This document shows, in pieces, positions 17,597 through 26,116 of a stretch of 64,000 nucleotides of DNA. How positions within the stretch are numbered: the first letter of the stretch is position 1; each line of letters opens with the position of its first letter. The translations under genes were made by a program, and so were the position numbers. The notes beneath the pieces are model-generated. The model was not told the DNA's origin and did no database searches. It saw nothing but the letters and a program-made list of their open reading frames with translations. Source of the DNA: an uncultured bacterium. Lineage in GTDB: Bacteria; Spirochaetota; UBA4802; UB4802. The stretch lies in NCBI GenBank assembly GCA_937920495.1, contig CALEUQ010000022.1:1-64000 (forward strand). The letters are read 5' to 3'.

Positions 17597-18854
17597 ATGA
17601 AAAACAAATATATATTGATACTAACTATGATTGCATTAATTTTTTTAACACACTGTGGTGATGCTGGTTCAGATTCTGATTCAAGTACAACCACTAAGTA
17701 TTGGCAACAGATTAATTGGGAAACTGCTGATAATGGTGCGTATGCCAATTTCACGTATGAAAATCTTACTCCATCCTGTTCAAATCACCCATCAGCCGCA
17801 AATTCAAAGTTTACCTTTTTTGTGCGTTATGGTACTGTTAATAAGCTTGTTATCTATTTTCAGGGTGGAGGCGCCTGCTGGCATTACAATAATTGTATTG
17901 AAAAGACTACCTATTCTGAAGAACTAATGTACTATGACAATGATGATATACTCAATTTGATCAGTAATGGACAGGCAAAATCTATGGGTTACAGCGGCAT
18001 ATTTTATTTTTACAAATCCTGAAAATCCCTTCAAAGACTGGAATTTTGTATATATACCTTACTGTACAGGTGATCTGCATTGGGGGAAAAAGGATAATAT
18101 CTATACTAAAGATAATTCAAGTGCTACCATACGTCACCGTGGGCATGTTAATTTCCAGCTTGTTTTAGAATGGTTGCGTCATCATTTTAAGAACCCTGAT
18201 CCAGATATTATATTTGTAACAGGTATAAGTGCTGGTTCATATGGTGCTATATTTAATTTTCCTTATATTGCAGAAGAATTTACTCACTCACAACTGCATC
18301 TATTGGGTGATGCAGGTAACGGCGTTATTACAGTTGCATTCAAGCAAAGTATCGATGACCTATGGGGATCCTCATTACCAGATGCTGGAAACTTTCACCA
18401 GTTTAGTTCATATAATATAGATGATTTAACAATGGCAGATTTATATTCCACAATAGCCAATTTTTACAGTAACTATCGCTTTGCACAATATACAGCTGCA
18501 TGGGATGAAAACCAGGTTTTCTTTTATAATGTGATGGTTAATATAGAAAATCCAGGGGTGGATTACATTAACTGGTATAATCCCGATGACAGCATATGGT
18601 GTTATTGGCATACTACAATGCTAAATACATTAGAAACAACAATTACAGATATAACTAACGATCCAAAAAACTACGCATATTTTATTGCACCTGGGGAAGT
18701 CCATACTATACTCATGAACAATGAAGTCTATACATTAACTGTTGAAGGTGTACGGTTTGTTGACTGGCTACGCAGTATTGTTGAAGGTGGTACTACATTT
18801 AGTAATGTTGAATGTACAGACTGTCATCAACCTGAATTTGTAAGCTGTCAATAA
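17597..18854 (+). pseudogene. Pectinacetylesterase-like lipoprotein gene with a frameshift
   Basis: Two overlapping reading frames (17597-18022 and 17967-18854) form one protein of about 418 residues. It has a signal peptide with lipobox (FLTHC), then the family block YFQGGGACW near residue 95. The second frame continues with TNPENPFKDW, YIPYCTGD and the nucleophile motif GISAGSYG, and ends with a possible catalytic His in PGEVHTIL. The frames join at the T-runs at 18002-18011. Removing one T restores continuity (GIF..FTNPENPF). The break may be a real mutation, phase variation, programmed slippage or an assembly error. The family removes O-acetyl groups from pectin in plants, but bacterial homologues have unproven substrates. 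Confidence 0.8.
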
Positions 18855-18875
18855 ATAGCATGTGTACTATCCAAA

Positions 18876-18993
18876 CAGGATTTATTCCTTAAATAAAATT
18901 TGTAAACCTAATAAACATATTGTACACATCCGCCGCATTCGGCGGCTGAGGTATACATTTTATTATCAAAATATTTTTAAGGAATTATTAGTG
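18876..18993 (+). mobile_element. 120-bp hairpin element, copy B
   Basis: The element has end sequences CAGGATTTATTCCTTAAA and TTTAAGGAATTATTAGTG, and a core hairpin CCGCCG/CGGCGG. The flanking 9-mers ctatccaaa and ttatctcaa match at 6 of 9 positions, consistent with an old target duplication. It lies 21 bases after the stop of the pectinacetylesterase-like gene. Confidence 0.75.
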
Positions 18994-19010
18994 TTATCTC
19001 AACGTAAGCT

Positions 19011-19190
19011 TTAAGGAGTATCATCTTTACTTTCAATTTTAGTATCATTATAATAGCATGAAATTCCAGTAACTATCTCTTTTGTGGATATCCACATGAA
19101 GCGACTCATGTACATCTGCAGGGCAAAAAGGGCTTCTTTTTGATTGGCAAATACGATAGCGGTGGATTTTTCACCATTATCTACTTCCAT
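19011..19190 (-). CDS. Small hypothetical protein (59 aa) between two repeat copies
   Basis: An open frame runs from ATG at 19190 to TAA at 19011 on the minus strand and encodes 59 residues. The composition is balanced (MEVDNGEKSTAIVFANQKEA at the start), with a mixed alpha/beta character (FALQMYMSRFMWISTKEIV, ISCYY). AAGG lies 10-13 bases upstream. I recognise no family. The gene is enclosed by hairpin copies B and C in the same orientation. It could be a genuine small gene or the remnant of a longer one. Confidence 0.45.
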   Translation of the reverse strand: MEVDNGEKSTAIVFANQKEALFALQMYMSRFMWISTKEIVTGISCYYNDTKIESKDDTP

Positions 19191-19238
19191 AGTAAAGACC
19201 TTTACAATGATTATTTTTTACATACCAAAATATTTTTT

Positions 19239-19292
19239 TTGACTTATATGCACATTTCATATTACTATATTACAAATTAATTCTGGAGGTTC
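19239..19292 (+). promoter_or_regulatory. Orphan promoter and ribosome binding site without a gene
   Basis: TTGACT (19239-19244) is followed 18 bases later by TACTAT (19263-19268). A strong GGAGG follows at 19285-19289 and the sequence continues TTCAATAAATC. The arrangement mirrors the leader of the gene at 17597 (GGAGGTTCATAATG) and of that at 63024 (GGGGTTCAATG), but the start codon position reads ATA. Hairpin copy C begins 23 bases later. The downstream coding sequence appears to be lost. Confidence 0.4.
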
Positions 19293-19312
19293 AATAAATC
19301 AAAAAAATTTTT

Positions 19313-19431
19313 CACGATTTATTCTTTAAATAAAATTTGTGAACATGATAAATACATTGTACACCCCGCAATCTTCGGCGGCGGGGTGTACTCCTTTTGA
19401 TTAACAAAATATTTTTAAGGAATTATTAGTG
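19313..19431 (+). mobile_element. 120-bp hairpin element, copy C
   Basis: The ends are CACGATTTATTCTTTAAA and TTTAAGGAATTATTAGTG. The core hairpin is TACACCCCGC/GCGGGGTGTA. The flanking 9-mers aaaattttt and ataattttt match at 8 of 9 positions, although both are low-complexity. It is upstream of the dsrE-like gene and in direct orientation relative to copy B. Confidence 0.8.
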
Positions 19432-19544
19432 ATAATTTTTATAAAAAATTTTTTTATTTACAAAAATGTAGTATAGTTTAATTAGTATTAAAGAGTATTA
19501 TAAAATATTAAATTATCTAAAAACTATAATATTGGGGGGTATCT

Positions 19545-20084
19545 ATGGATGTTAATAAAACTTTAGCAGACATCCAGAATCAGATTAAAGAGATTCAGGA
19601 TGGTCGAAAAGACAAACTTTCAATGGTTGTTTTCAGTGGCGATCTGGATAAGCTACTGGCAGCTTTTATTATTGGTACTGGTGCTGTTGCCATGGGCATG
19701 GAAACCGTTATGTTTTTCACCTTCTGGGCAACACCTGCATTGCGTGATAAGAAGAAAAAAGGAAAAGGCAAAAACCTTTTTGGGAAAATGTTCAGTTTCA
19801 TGCTTCCAAAAGGGGCTTCAAAGGTTAAGCTTTCAAAGATGAATATGGGTGGCATGGGAACCGGAATGATGAAATATCTTATGAAGAAGAAAAACATGCA
19901 GGATCTTGATGGCATGATAGCACTGGCTGCTGAACTTGGTGTCAAAATTTACGTATGTGAAATGTCAATGGATTTAATGGGCTTTAAAATGGATGAGATG
20001 ATCGATTATCCTGATATGAAATCTGTTGGTGTTGCCACTTTCTTACAGGAAGCATCTGATAGCAAGATTCAGTTATTTATATAA
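19545..20084 (+). CDS. DsrE/DsrF-like family protein (DsrE2 type)
   Basis: A 179-residue protein of the DsrE2/peroxiredoxin-like branch of sulfur-relay proteins. The conserved Cys138 lies in KIYVCEMSMDLMG, the expected persulfide-carrying position. A hydrophobic helix (about 37-62) and a basic, glycine- and methionine-rich insert (about 68-115) are typical of the DsrE2 group. GGGGGG precedes the ATG. It is followed by tusA and the DsrM/DsrK-like genes. This suggests persulfide delivery to or from a membrane Fe-S electron-transfer complex. Confidence 0.82.
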   Translation: MDVNKTLADIQNQIKEIQDGRKDKLSMVVFSGDLDKLLAAFIIGTGAVAMGMETVMFFTFWATPALRDKKKKGKGKNLFGKMFSFMLPKGASKVKLSKMNMGGMGTGMMKYLMKKKNMQDLDGMIALAAELGVKIYVCEMSMDLMGFKMDEMIDYPDMKSVGVATFLQEASDSKIQLFI

Positions 20085-20199
20085 TTTTTTTTACAATTTC
20101 TTCTTGTATTATGTATGTTGTGAGTATATAATTCAAACGTTAAGTTGAACTATAACATTCGTATAAAAATTTAATTTTTGAAAATTAAGAGGTGTAACT

Positions 20200-20439
20200 A
20201 TGAGTGACATTAAAGCTGATGTAACAATGGACTTAAAGGGATTGGCTTGCCCGCTTCCTGTGGTTAAGGTTTCACAGCAGATCAAAAAAATGCAGGTTGG
20301 GCAGATTCTTATGGCTGAAACCACTGACCCTGGTGCTCTGGCAGATTTTCCTGCATGGGCAAAAACAAGTGGTAATGAAATCATTGATACAGTGAAAGAT
20401 GGAAATGTAACAAAGTTTTTTATTAAAAAGCTTAAATAG
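20200..20439 (+). CDS. tusA: TusA-family sulfur carrier
   Basis: A small sulfurtransferase (79 residues) with the signature LACPLPVVKV carrying the persulfide Cys17. It passes sulfane sulfur between donors and acceptors in the cytoplasm. AAGAGGTG precedes the ATG. It sits between a DsrE-like and a DsrM-like gene rather than beside thiouridine synthesis genes. A role in dissimilatory sulfur trafficking is therefore more likely than tRNA thiolation. Confidence 0.92.
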   Translation: MSDIKADVTMDLKGLACPLPVVKVSQQIKKMQVGQILMAETTDPGALADFPAWAKTSGNEIIDTVKDGNVTKFFIKKLK

Positions 20440-20456
20440 CTAATCTTGCGAGGTGA

Positions 20457-21182
20457 ATGATGCTGGGCTATATATCATATTTTATTCTTGTTCCAATGGT
20501 ATATATTGCCTTTGCAACCTTAATTTTAGGGCTTATCTACAAATTTTATGTTATCTTTAGAGCTCCTGTCCCTGCCGGTACAGGAGCTATTTTCCCTAAA
20601 CAAGGTTCAAAGGTTTTGGGGCTTATTTATGACGCCATGGTAGTCCCCAATGTCTATAACAAGCAAAAATTCTTCTGGTTTATTATCATGATATTTCACA
20701 TTGCGTTCTTCTTCCTTTTCTTAGGTCACCTTGAACTTGTTGATGAGTTTTCTTTTATTCAGATAATTCCGCATAAGGTATTTCTTGGTGGTGGTGTTGT
20801 AGGTATGGTTCTCATCATTACAACACTGTATTTTTTATTCAGGCGTTTTGGATCACCATACCGCGAAATATCAATTCCAGAAGATTTTATGATATTGCTG
20901 GTACTCTTTTTCTGTATATTATTTGGTTCAATTCTTCATTTAGCTGAACGGTATAGCGACTGGGGTGCAGTGCTCAGGGTGGATGTAAATGATTACCGGC
21001 AATGGCTACAAAGCATGATAGTGCTTAAACCGGAGCTATCGTACAAAATAACTGAACTGTCGCATTATACTATCCTGGTTCTTCATGTGCTTTTTGCAAA
21101 TATTTTCCTCATGATGTTTCCATTCAGCAAGATGGTACACTCTGTTTTTACTTTTTTAGCACATTATCGTAAAAGGAAATAG
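20457..21182 (+). CDS. DsrM/NarI-like membrane cytochrome b subunit
   Basis: A 241-residue integral membrane protein with about five helices. His81 and His91 (IFHIAFFFLFLGHLEL) lie in the second helix. Further His occur in ILHLAER and in SHYTILVLHVLFAN near the C-terminus. This is the haem b ligand pattern of the NarI/DsrM/HdrE/TmcC group, which exchanges electrons with quinone. GAGGTG precedes the start. Two bases separate it from the next gene, the Fe-S partner. Confidence 0.83.
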   Translation: MMLGYISYFILVPMVYIAFATLILGLIYKFYVIFRAPVPAGTGAIFPKQGSKVLGLIYDAMVVPNVYNKQKFFWFIIMIFHIAFFFLFLGHLELVDEFSFIQIIPHKVFLGGGVVGMVLIITTLYFLFRRFGSPYREISIPEDFMILLVLFFCILFGSILHLAERYSDWGAVLRVDVNDYRQWLQSMIVLKPELSYKITELSHYTILVLHVLFANIFLMMFPFSKMVHSVFTFLAHYRKRK

Positions 21183-21184
21183 CC

Positions 21185-22432
21185 ATGGATAAGGAAAAAG
21201 TTTTGGAATTAGAACAGGTTATCGAAAAGAAATTGAACAGGCCCATGCTATACTATCTGGACCTTTGCACACGTTGCGGTCTGTGTTATGATACATGCCA
21301 TGCATATCAGGGAATTCCCAAAAAGGAATATTCACCAGTTGGAAGAGCTGAAGTTGTCCGCAAGGTATTCAGAAAATATTTCAGACCAACAGGCAAATTT
21401 TTCCCATGGTGGGGCGATGCCCGGGAGTTTGACGAAAACCTTATGGAAGAACTACGGGAAGCTGCTTTCTCATGTACAGGTTGCAGGCGCTGTACTATGT
21501 TCTGCCCCTTTGGCATAGATATGCCGTACATATTGGGAATTGCTAAAGAATTGTTAATAGCATATGGGAATGCACCTGAAGAGCTGGTAATGCTTGCCGA
21601 TGGTGCTGTTGAAAAAGGCAAAAGCGTTGAAATGTTCAAAGAAGGTTACCAAGGCGTTATCAAGGATCTTGAAAAAGAAGTTCAGAAGCTAATCAAAGCC
21701 CCCACCAGCGAAGGGCTCATCCCTATGGAAAAGAAAGGCGCCAATATACTGTTTGTTGGACTTTCAGGCGCTCACTCGATTATATATCCTGCTGCAATTT
21801 TTAATGCAGCAAAAGAAGACTGGACTCTTAGCTATTTTGAAGCTGTTAACTTTGGTTTCTTTGCAGGCGATAGTGAAAAGGCAAATTTTATTGCCAACAG
21901 GGTTATTAATGAAGCAAAGGAATTAGGAGTTAAGGAGATAGTTATTGTTGAGTGTGGCACCGCATATAGAATACCTAAATTCTTAATGGGGCCCCTGCCC
22001 TTTAAAGTATCAAGCATTGTAGAAGTTATTCACCGCTACATCAAAGAAGGCAGAATTAAGATTAAAGAAGGTGTCATTACTGATCCAATTACCTGGCATG
22101 ATCCATGCCAGCTTGGCAGAAATGGTGGTGTGTATGACCAGCCGCGTGAAGTATTGAAGATGCTTGCCAAAGATTATCGCGAAATGAATCCAACTCGTGA
22201 ATATAACTGGTGCTGTGGCGGAGGTGGTGGACTTGTTGCTCTGGATAATGAAGAATTCAGAATTAAAACAGGTAAACCAAAAAAAGAACAGATTGAAAAA
22301 AGCGGTGCTAAAATGGTTGTTACCGCATGTGAAAACTGCCACCTGCAGCTATCAACAATAAATGCAGGATATGGAATGGGTGTCACCATAGAATCTTTTA
22401 CAAAATTGGTTGGTGAAAATTTAATTGTGTAA
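21185..22432 (+). CDS. DsrK/HdrD-like Fe-S protein
   Basis: A cytoplasmic electron-transfer or thiol-reducing subunit. Two [4Fe-4S] ferredoxin motifs are seen: Cys28, 31, 34, 38 and Cys97, 100, 103, 107. One complete CCG cysteine-rich domain follows (HDPCQLGR, then NWCCGGGGG, then CENC near 384), which in heterodisulfide reductase binds the catalytic noncubane cluster. At 415 residues it is close to TmcB/HdrD-type proteins and shorter than many DsrK. It is paired with the cytochrome b gene and with sulfur carriers, so a persulfide or disulfide substrate is plausible but unproven. Confidence 0.85.
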   Translation: MDKEKVLELEQVIEKKLNRPMLYYLDLCTRCGLCYDTCHAYQGIPKKEYSPVGRAEVVRKVFRKYFRPTGKFFPWWGDAREFDENLMEELREAAFSCTGCRRCTMFCPFGIDMPYILGIAKELLIAYGNAPEELVMLADGAVEKGKSVEMFKEGYQGVIKDLEKEVQKLIKAPTSEGLIPMEKKGANILFVGLSGAHSIIYPAAIFNAAKEDWTLSYFEAVNFGFFAGDSEKANFIANRVINEAKELGVKEIVIVECGTAYRIPKFLMGPLPFKVSSIVEVIHRYIKEGRIKIKEGVITDPITWHDPCQLGRNGGVYDQPREVLKMLAKDYREMNPTREYNWCCGGGGGLVALDNEEFRIKTGKPKKEQIEKSGAKMVVTACENCHLQLSTINAGYGMGVTIESFTKLVGENLIV

Positions 22433-22437
22433 AATAT

Positions 22438-22468
22438 AAAAAGGCGGGGAGTAAACTCCGCCTTTTTA
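22438..22468. terminator. Bidirectional terminator between convergent genes
   Basis: AAAAAGGCGG and CCGCCTTTTT form a perfect 10-base stem around a 10-base loop (22438-22467). It serves both the DsrK-like gene and the convergent SpoIIE-phosphatase gene. Confidence 0.93.
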
Positions 22469-22469
22469 A

Positions 22470-24992
22470 TCACACCTGCTTTTTAATTATTTCCACAAAT
22501 TCATTACTTTTTTTATACGGCTGCATCATTGACAAATCTGCAAACGTATCCAGTGCTGTCTGATAATCCTTCAAAGCAAAACATATCTGTCCAAAAAGGT
22601 AGTTAAATTCTTTATGATCAGGTTTTTCTTTAAGCGCCAGTAGTATTGCCTTTTTAGCTTCTTCATACTGTTTGTTCTTCATCAGTAATTTGGCCTTAAG
22701 ATAATTATACGATGCAGCAAGAGGAACTGTTGATATGGAATTTAAGATTGACAGGGCTTCATTGTAGTTTTTCTTTTTATACAGCGTCACTGCTTTTTTA
22801 AGATAATTGTCTAAAGCTACCGGCTCACCTATCTCAATGACACAAAGGGTCACATCATCACGAATAGTACCGTCTTCAGATTGAATAAAATTTTCAAGAT
22901 CTTTAATGATTATATCTATCTGGTCCTGTGGGGCAAATTCCCTGGATGCAACAAGGATGTTAGTAAAACGTTCATTACCATATAAATGCCCGCTTTTTGC
23001 TCTTGCTTCAGTTATGCCATCAGAATATAAAATTATTCGATCTTTGGTATTTAGTTCAAAAAGGCATTCCGGATAACTAATGTGTTCATCGGCACCTATA
23101 AAAAGTGAATCAGTTGTTAATGGATACACCGTATCATTTACTGTAATAACATAAATATCAGTATGACCACAGTTAGTATACAATAATTCCATATTAACAA
23201 AATCAATAATACCTAAAAACAGAGTAAAATAAAATCCACTTTCCTGTAATATTGGTGTCAGCTTACTATTTAATTGGGTACAAATTGCTGATGTTGAGTT
23301 ATATAATCTGGATAGATTCTCAATCTCTGTTTTAATCATTGACGTAAGCAGCGCTGATGGAATCCCATGACCTGAAACATCAACAATACCAATCAGATAA
23401 TGTGTGTCATCAAGCTGCTCCATCAAAAAAAAGTCACCACTTACTTCCATGTACGGCCTGAAATATACTGCTGCATACAACTGGTTATTTGCAGGAAGAA
23501 TGGAAGGCAAAAGCGTTTTCTGAACTGTCTTTGCCAGCTTAAGCTCAAATTCCATCTGCTCATTTTTTTTCTGCAACTGCTCCGTTCGTTGCATTACAAG
23601 AGCTTCTAAATTATTCTTTAAATTGCTCAGTCTATGATACATAAGAGAGTTAGCAATTGCTATCGAAGAAGCAGATTTAATATTTTGCAGAAATTCAATC
23701 TCATCATTGGATAATGCTTTTAAATTTGCGCGTTCAGATAATACAATGACACCAATAAATTCATTATGTTCCAATGGTATAATATATTCTGCAGAGAATT
23801 TTTCAAACCATGGTAACAAAATATTTCTTATCTGTTCATATTGTGGCTTGTTTTCAATTATTTTTTTCTCAATTACACCAGGATTTTGTAACAAGTAGTC
23901 CCTTACCTGCACATCTAATATAATAGAATCGCCATTGAGATTATATAGTTCATTTTCTTTTTCTTCTGATTTTATATAAATTTCCACATTTTTAATTAAC
24001 AATGTACGCTTCAATATATACGATAGCTCATTTAAAAGGAGGTGCAAATCTTTTAACAATGCAATCTCGTTGATAAACTGCGATTCAACTTTTTTCAGAT
24101 TATATTTTCGCCTGTTAAAAACCTGGTCTATAAGTGGCTGAACTTTTATAAAATAGAGATAGTTAATTGCAAACCATATTGCTAATAAGAAAAACAATAA
24201 TGATTTATCAATAGATCTGAAAAAAGGGTACAGCAGATTAAAAATAATTATATTGGGCACAAGAATTACTGATGAAATACACAACCATATAAACGTGATA
24301 TGCAATACACTCTGAATATCCATTAAGCGGTAGCGCAGAATACCATACGCTAAAAATAAAAGTGGAATAAACATCAAGTTACTGAGTGGATAGAAATTAT
24401 ATCCAAGCATCGCAGGAACATTACACGCAGTAAAAATACCAATTAAATTCAATGCCAGTATGATATATTTTATTTTTAAACGGACTAACTCATTCTTTTC
24501 CTGTTGTAACTTCAAAATACTGATCACAATTCCATAACCAAGCACAGAAAATGCATATACACCAAATATTTGAAAAGCTACACCACCCCTGGCTATATGT
24601 CCCCATGGATATGTCAAAAGATCTGTTATATAGTATGGTGTATGTACTAAAAATGCAAAAACTGCACTTATCATAAAAGTTACAATTTCAAGATATGTTC
24701 TTTTTATATTTAACGCAGTGTGATAAAATAATACGCCAATGAAAGGTATAAAAACATAAAGAGAATGAATAGCTCTTTCCATTCTTAATATAGTATTGAC
24801 GTCTTTAATTATAAAATGCCCTAAAAAATTTGGGGTGAGCAGTGCATACCATAAGCAAAAGACAGCAAACAGTATATTTTCTTTTTTCAGTTTTCCCTTA
24901 AATATTGCAATTCCAGCAACTATTACACTTGTAATAAGAGTTATTAAGGGAGGCAGCATAAATATATTGAGTGAAGATATTATGTCATGCAT
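22470..24992 (-). CDS. Membrane-anchored SpoIIE/PP2C phosphatase with TPR tail
   Basis: An 840-residue signalling protein. Residues about 10-260 hold seven to nine membrane helices, like the N-terminal sensor regions of some histidine kinases. A GAF-like segment (about 310-450) and a short coiled coil (RTEQLQKKNEQMEFELKLA, near 470) follow. The RsbU/SpoIIE PP2C domain (about 500-705) contains EVSGDFF, GIVDVSGHGIPSA and IILYSDGITEA. TPR-like repeats close the protein (about 720-840). Such phosphatases usually dephosphorylate STAS anti-sigma-factor antagonists. A STAS protein is encoded at 47239, but a direct link is inference. Confidence 0.88.
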   Translation of the reverse strand: MHDIISSLNIFMLPPLITLITSVIVAGIAIFKGKLKKENILFAVFCLWYALLTPNFLGHFIIKDVNTILRMERAIHSLYVFIPFIGVLFYHTALNIKRTYLEIVTFMISAVFAFLVHTPYYITDLLTYPWGHIARGGVAFQIFGVYAFSVLGYGIVISILKLQQEKNELVRLKIKYIILALNLIGIFTACNVPAMLGYNFYPLSNLMFIPLLFLAYGILRYRLMDIQSVLHITFIWLCISSVILVPNIIIFNLLYPFFRSIDKSLLFFLLAIWFAINYLYFIKVQPLIDQVFNRRKYNLKKVESQFINEIALLKDLHLLLNELSYILKRTLLIKNVEIYIKSEEKENELYNLNGDSIILDVQVRDYLLQNPGVIEKKIIENKPQYEQIRNILLPWFEKFSAEYIIPLEHNEFIGVIVLSERANLKALSNDEIEFLQNIKSASSIAIANSLMYHRLSNLKNNLEALVMQRTEQLQKKNEQMEFELKLAKTVQKTLLPSILPANNQLYAAVYFRPYMEVSGDFFLMEQLDDTHYLIGIVDVSGHGIPSALLTSMIKTEIENLSRLYNSTSAICTQLNSKLTPILQESGFYFTLFLGIIDFVNMELLYTNCGHTDIYVITVNDTVYPLTTDSLFIGADEHISYPECLFELNTKDRIILYSDGITEARAKSGHLYGNERFTNILVASREFAPQDQIDIIIKDLENFIQSEDGTIRDDVTLCVIEIGEPVALDNYLKKAVTLYKKKNYNEALSILNSISTVPLAASYNYLKAKLLMKNKQYEEAKKAILLALKEKPDHKEFNYLFGQICFALKDYQTALDTFADLSMMQPYKKSNEFVEIIKKQV

Positions 24993-25027
24993 ACAGCAAC
25001 CTCAGCAATTGCAATGATTGTATGGAC

Positions 25028-25057
25028 AGTGTAGTGTTACTATGGTGATATAGTCAA
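25028..25057 (-). promoter_or_regulatory. Possible promoter of the SpoIIE-phosphatase gene
   Basis: On the minus strand TTGACT (25057-25052) and TACACT (25033-25028) are 18 bases apart. The -10 matches the consensus at four of six positions. It lies 36 bases before the start codon. Confidence 0.4.
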
Positions 25058-25174
25058 TTGTATTTTTCCAAGGTAAAGTTTTTAAAGCCCATTCATCATT
25101 TCTTTTTCTATTTCTATTGTAAATTCTTTTAAACTTTTGGATAAGAAATTCAAAATTTTCTTTTTACTATAACA

Positions 25175-25858
25175 CTATTTGTTATTGCGTAAAATATTAT
25201 TTATTATATTTTCGATAATATCCGGGATTTCATAAAAGGATCGAGCAATCCATCTGCAATGGGCTATTTCTGCATTGTTATGGCCAAATGCACAGGCAAT
25301 AAATGGTAGATTGTTCTCCTGTGCTGCCACCATATCATTTGCCCTGTCACCAACCATAATAAGGGTTTTACATTCAGGTAATGTTTTTTTGTAATATGCC
25401 AGTAAATGGGTTTTATCAGGCAAATCATTATCTTCAAGTGCTGTCAGATGTACAAAGTAATGCGTTAATTCATATGCATCAAGTACAGATTCAACATATT
25501 CTCGCCTTCCATTGGACGCTGTAAGCAATTTATACCCTTTGTTGTACAGTTCAGGTATTATTTCAGTAACGCCAGGGAAAATAATTCCTTTTTTCTGTAA
25601 AACAAGATTTTTTAGCTTCACGGTACAATAATCGTTAAGCGTGTGCGATAGTTCCTGTGAAAGAGACGGAAAGAGTAAAGCAAATATCTCATCAACAGGA
25701 ATACCAACAAGCCGCATTATTTCCTCAGTAGTTGGTTTGTGCAGATTACACTGTGGATGGTGCAACAGAAATTCATCAATACCCTGTTCAAAGGCCTGGC
25801 CAACAACCGGGGAACAATCGTACAATGTACCATCGATATCAAATGCAATATATATCAT
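25175..25858 (-). CDS. HAD-superfamily phosphatase, phosphoglycolate phosphatase-like
   Basis: A 227-residue HAD hydrolase with motif I FDIDGTLYD (nucleophile Asp7, acid Asp9), motif II TASNGR near 112, Lys near 148 and motif IV MVGDRANDM near 168. The helical cap between motifs I and II places it in the Gph/pyrophosphatase PpaX-like subfamily. The substrate is not certain. An AACTATCGC word (25645) lies inside it. It is divergent from pyrD. Confidence 0.85.
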   Translation of the reverse strand: MIYIAFDIDGTLYDCSPVVGQAFEQGIDEFLLHHPQCNLHKPTTEEIMRLVGIPVDEIFALLFPSLSQELSHTLNDYCTVKLKNLVLQKKGIIFPGVTEIIPELYNKGYKLLTASNGRREYVESVLDAYELTHYFVHLTALEDNDLPDKTHLLAYYKKTLPECKTLIMVGDRANDMVAAQENNLPFIACAFGHNNAEIAHCRWIARSFYEIPDIIENIINNILRNNK

Positions 25859-25893
25859 AAAGGTAAACTTTTTGTATGTATAGAATTTTGCAA

Positions 25894-26014
25894 CACTAAT
25901 AATTCTTTACAAATATTTTGTAAATAAAAAGGTGTATACCCCGGCCGCCTAAGGCGGCATGGGTGTACACTATGTTTATCGTGTTCGCAAATTTTATTTA
26001 AGGAATTAATCGTG
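25894..26014 (-). mobile_element. 120-bp hairpin element, copy D (complete, type copy)
   Basis: The complete 121-base copy runs from CACTAATAATTC to GAATTAATCGTG. The terminal inverted repeat consensus is CAC(G/T)A(A/T)TAATTCCTTAAA. The central GC-rich hairpin GTGTATACCCCGGCCGCC/GGCGGC..GGGTGTACAC is flanked by asymmetric AT-rich arms. The 9-mers outside it, attttgcaa and cttgtgcaa, match at 7 of 9 positions. It contains no reading frame of note. It lies directly upstream of pyrD, and its terminal GTG starts a spurious N-terminal extension of that gene. Confidence 0.85.
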
Positions 26015-26116
26015 CTTGTGCAACAAAATTTTATTACAATAATTTATTTTCTTGACTCATTTGTGGTATATTTATATTTCACAATTGCAATCTATAAATA
26101 TACTACTGGAACAGCT

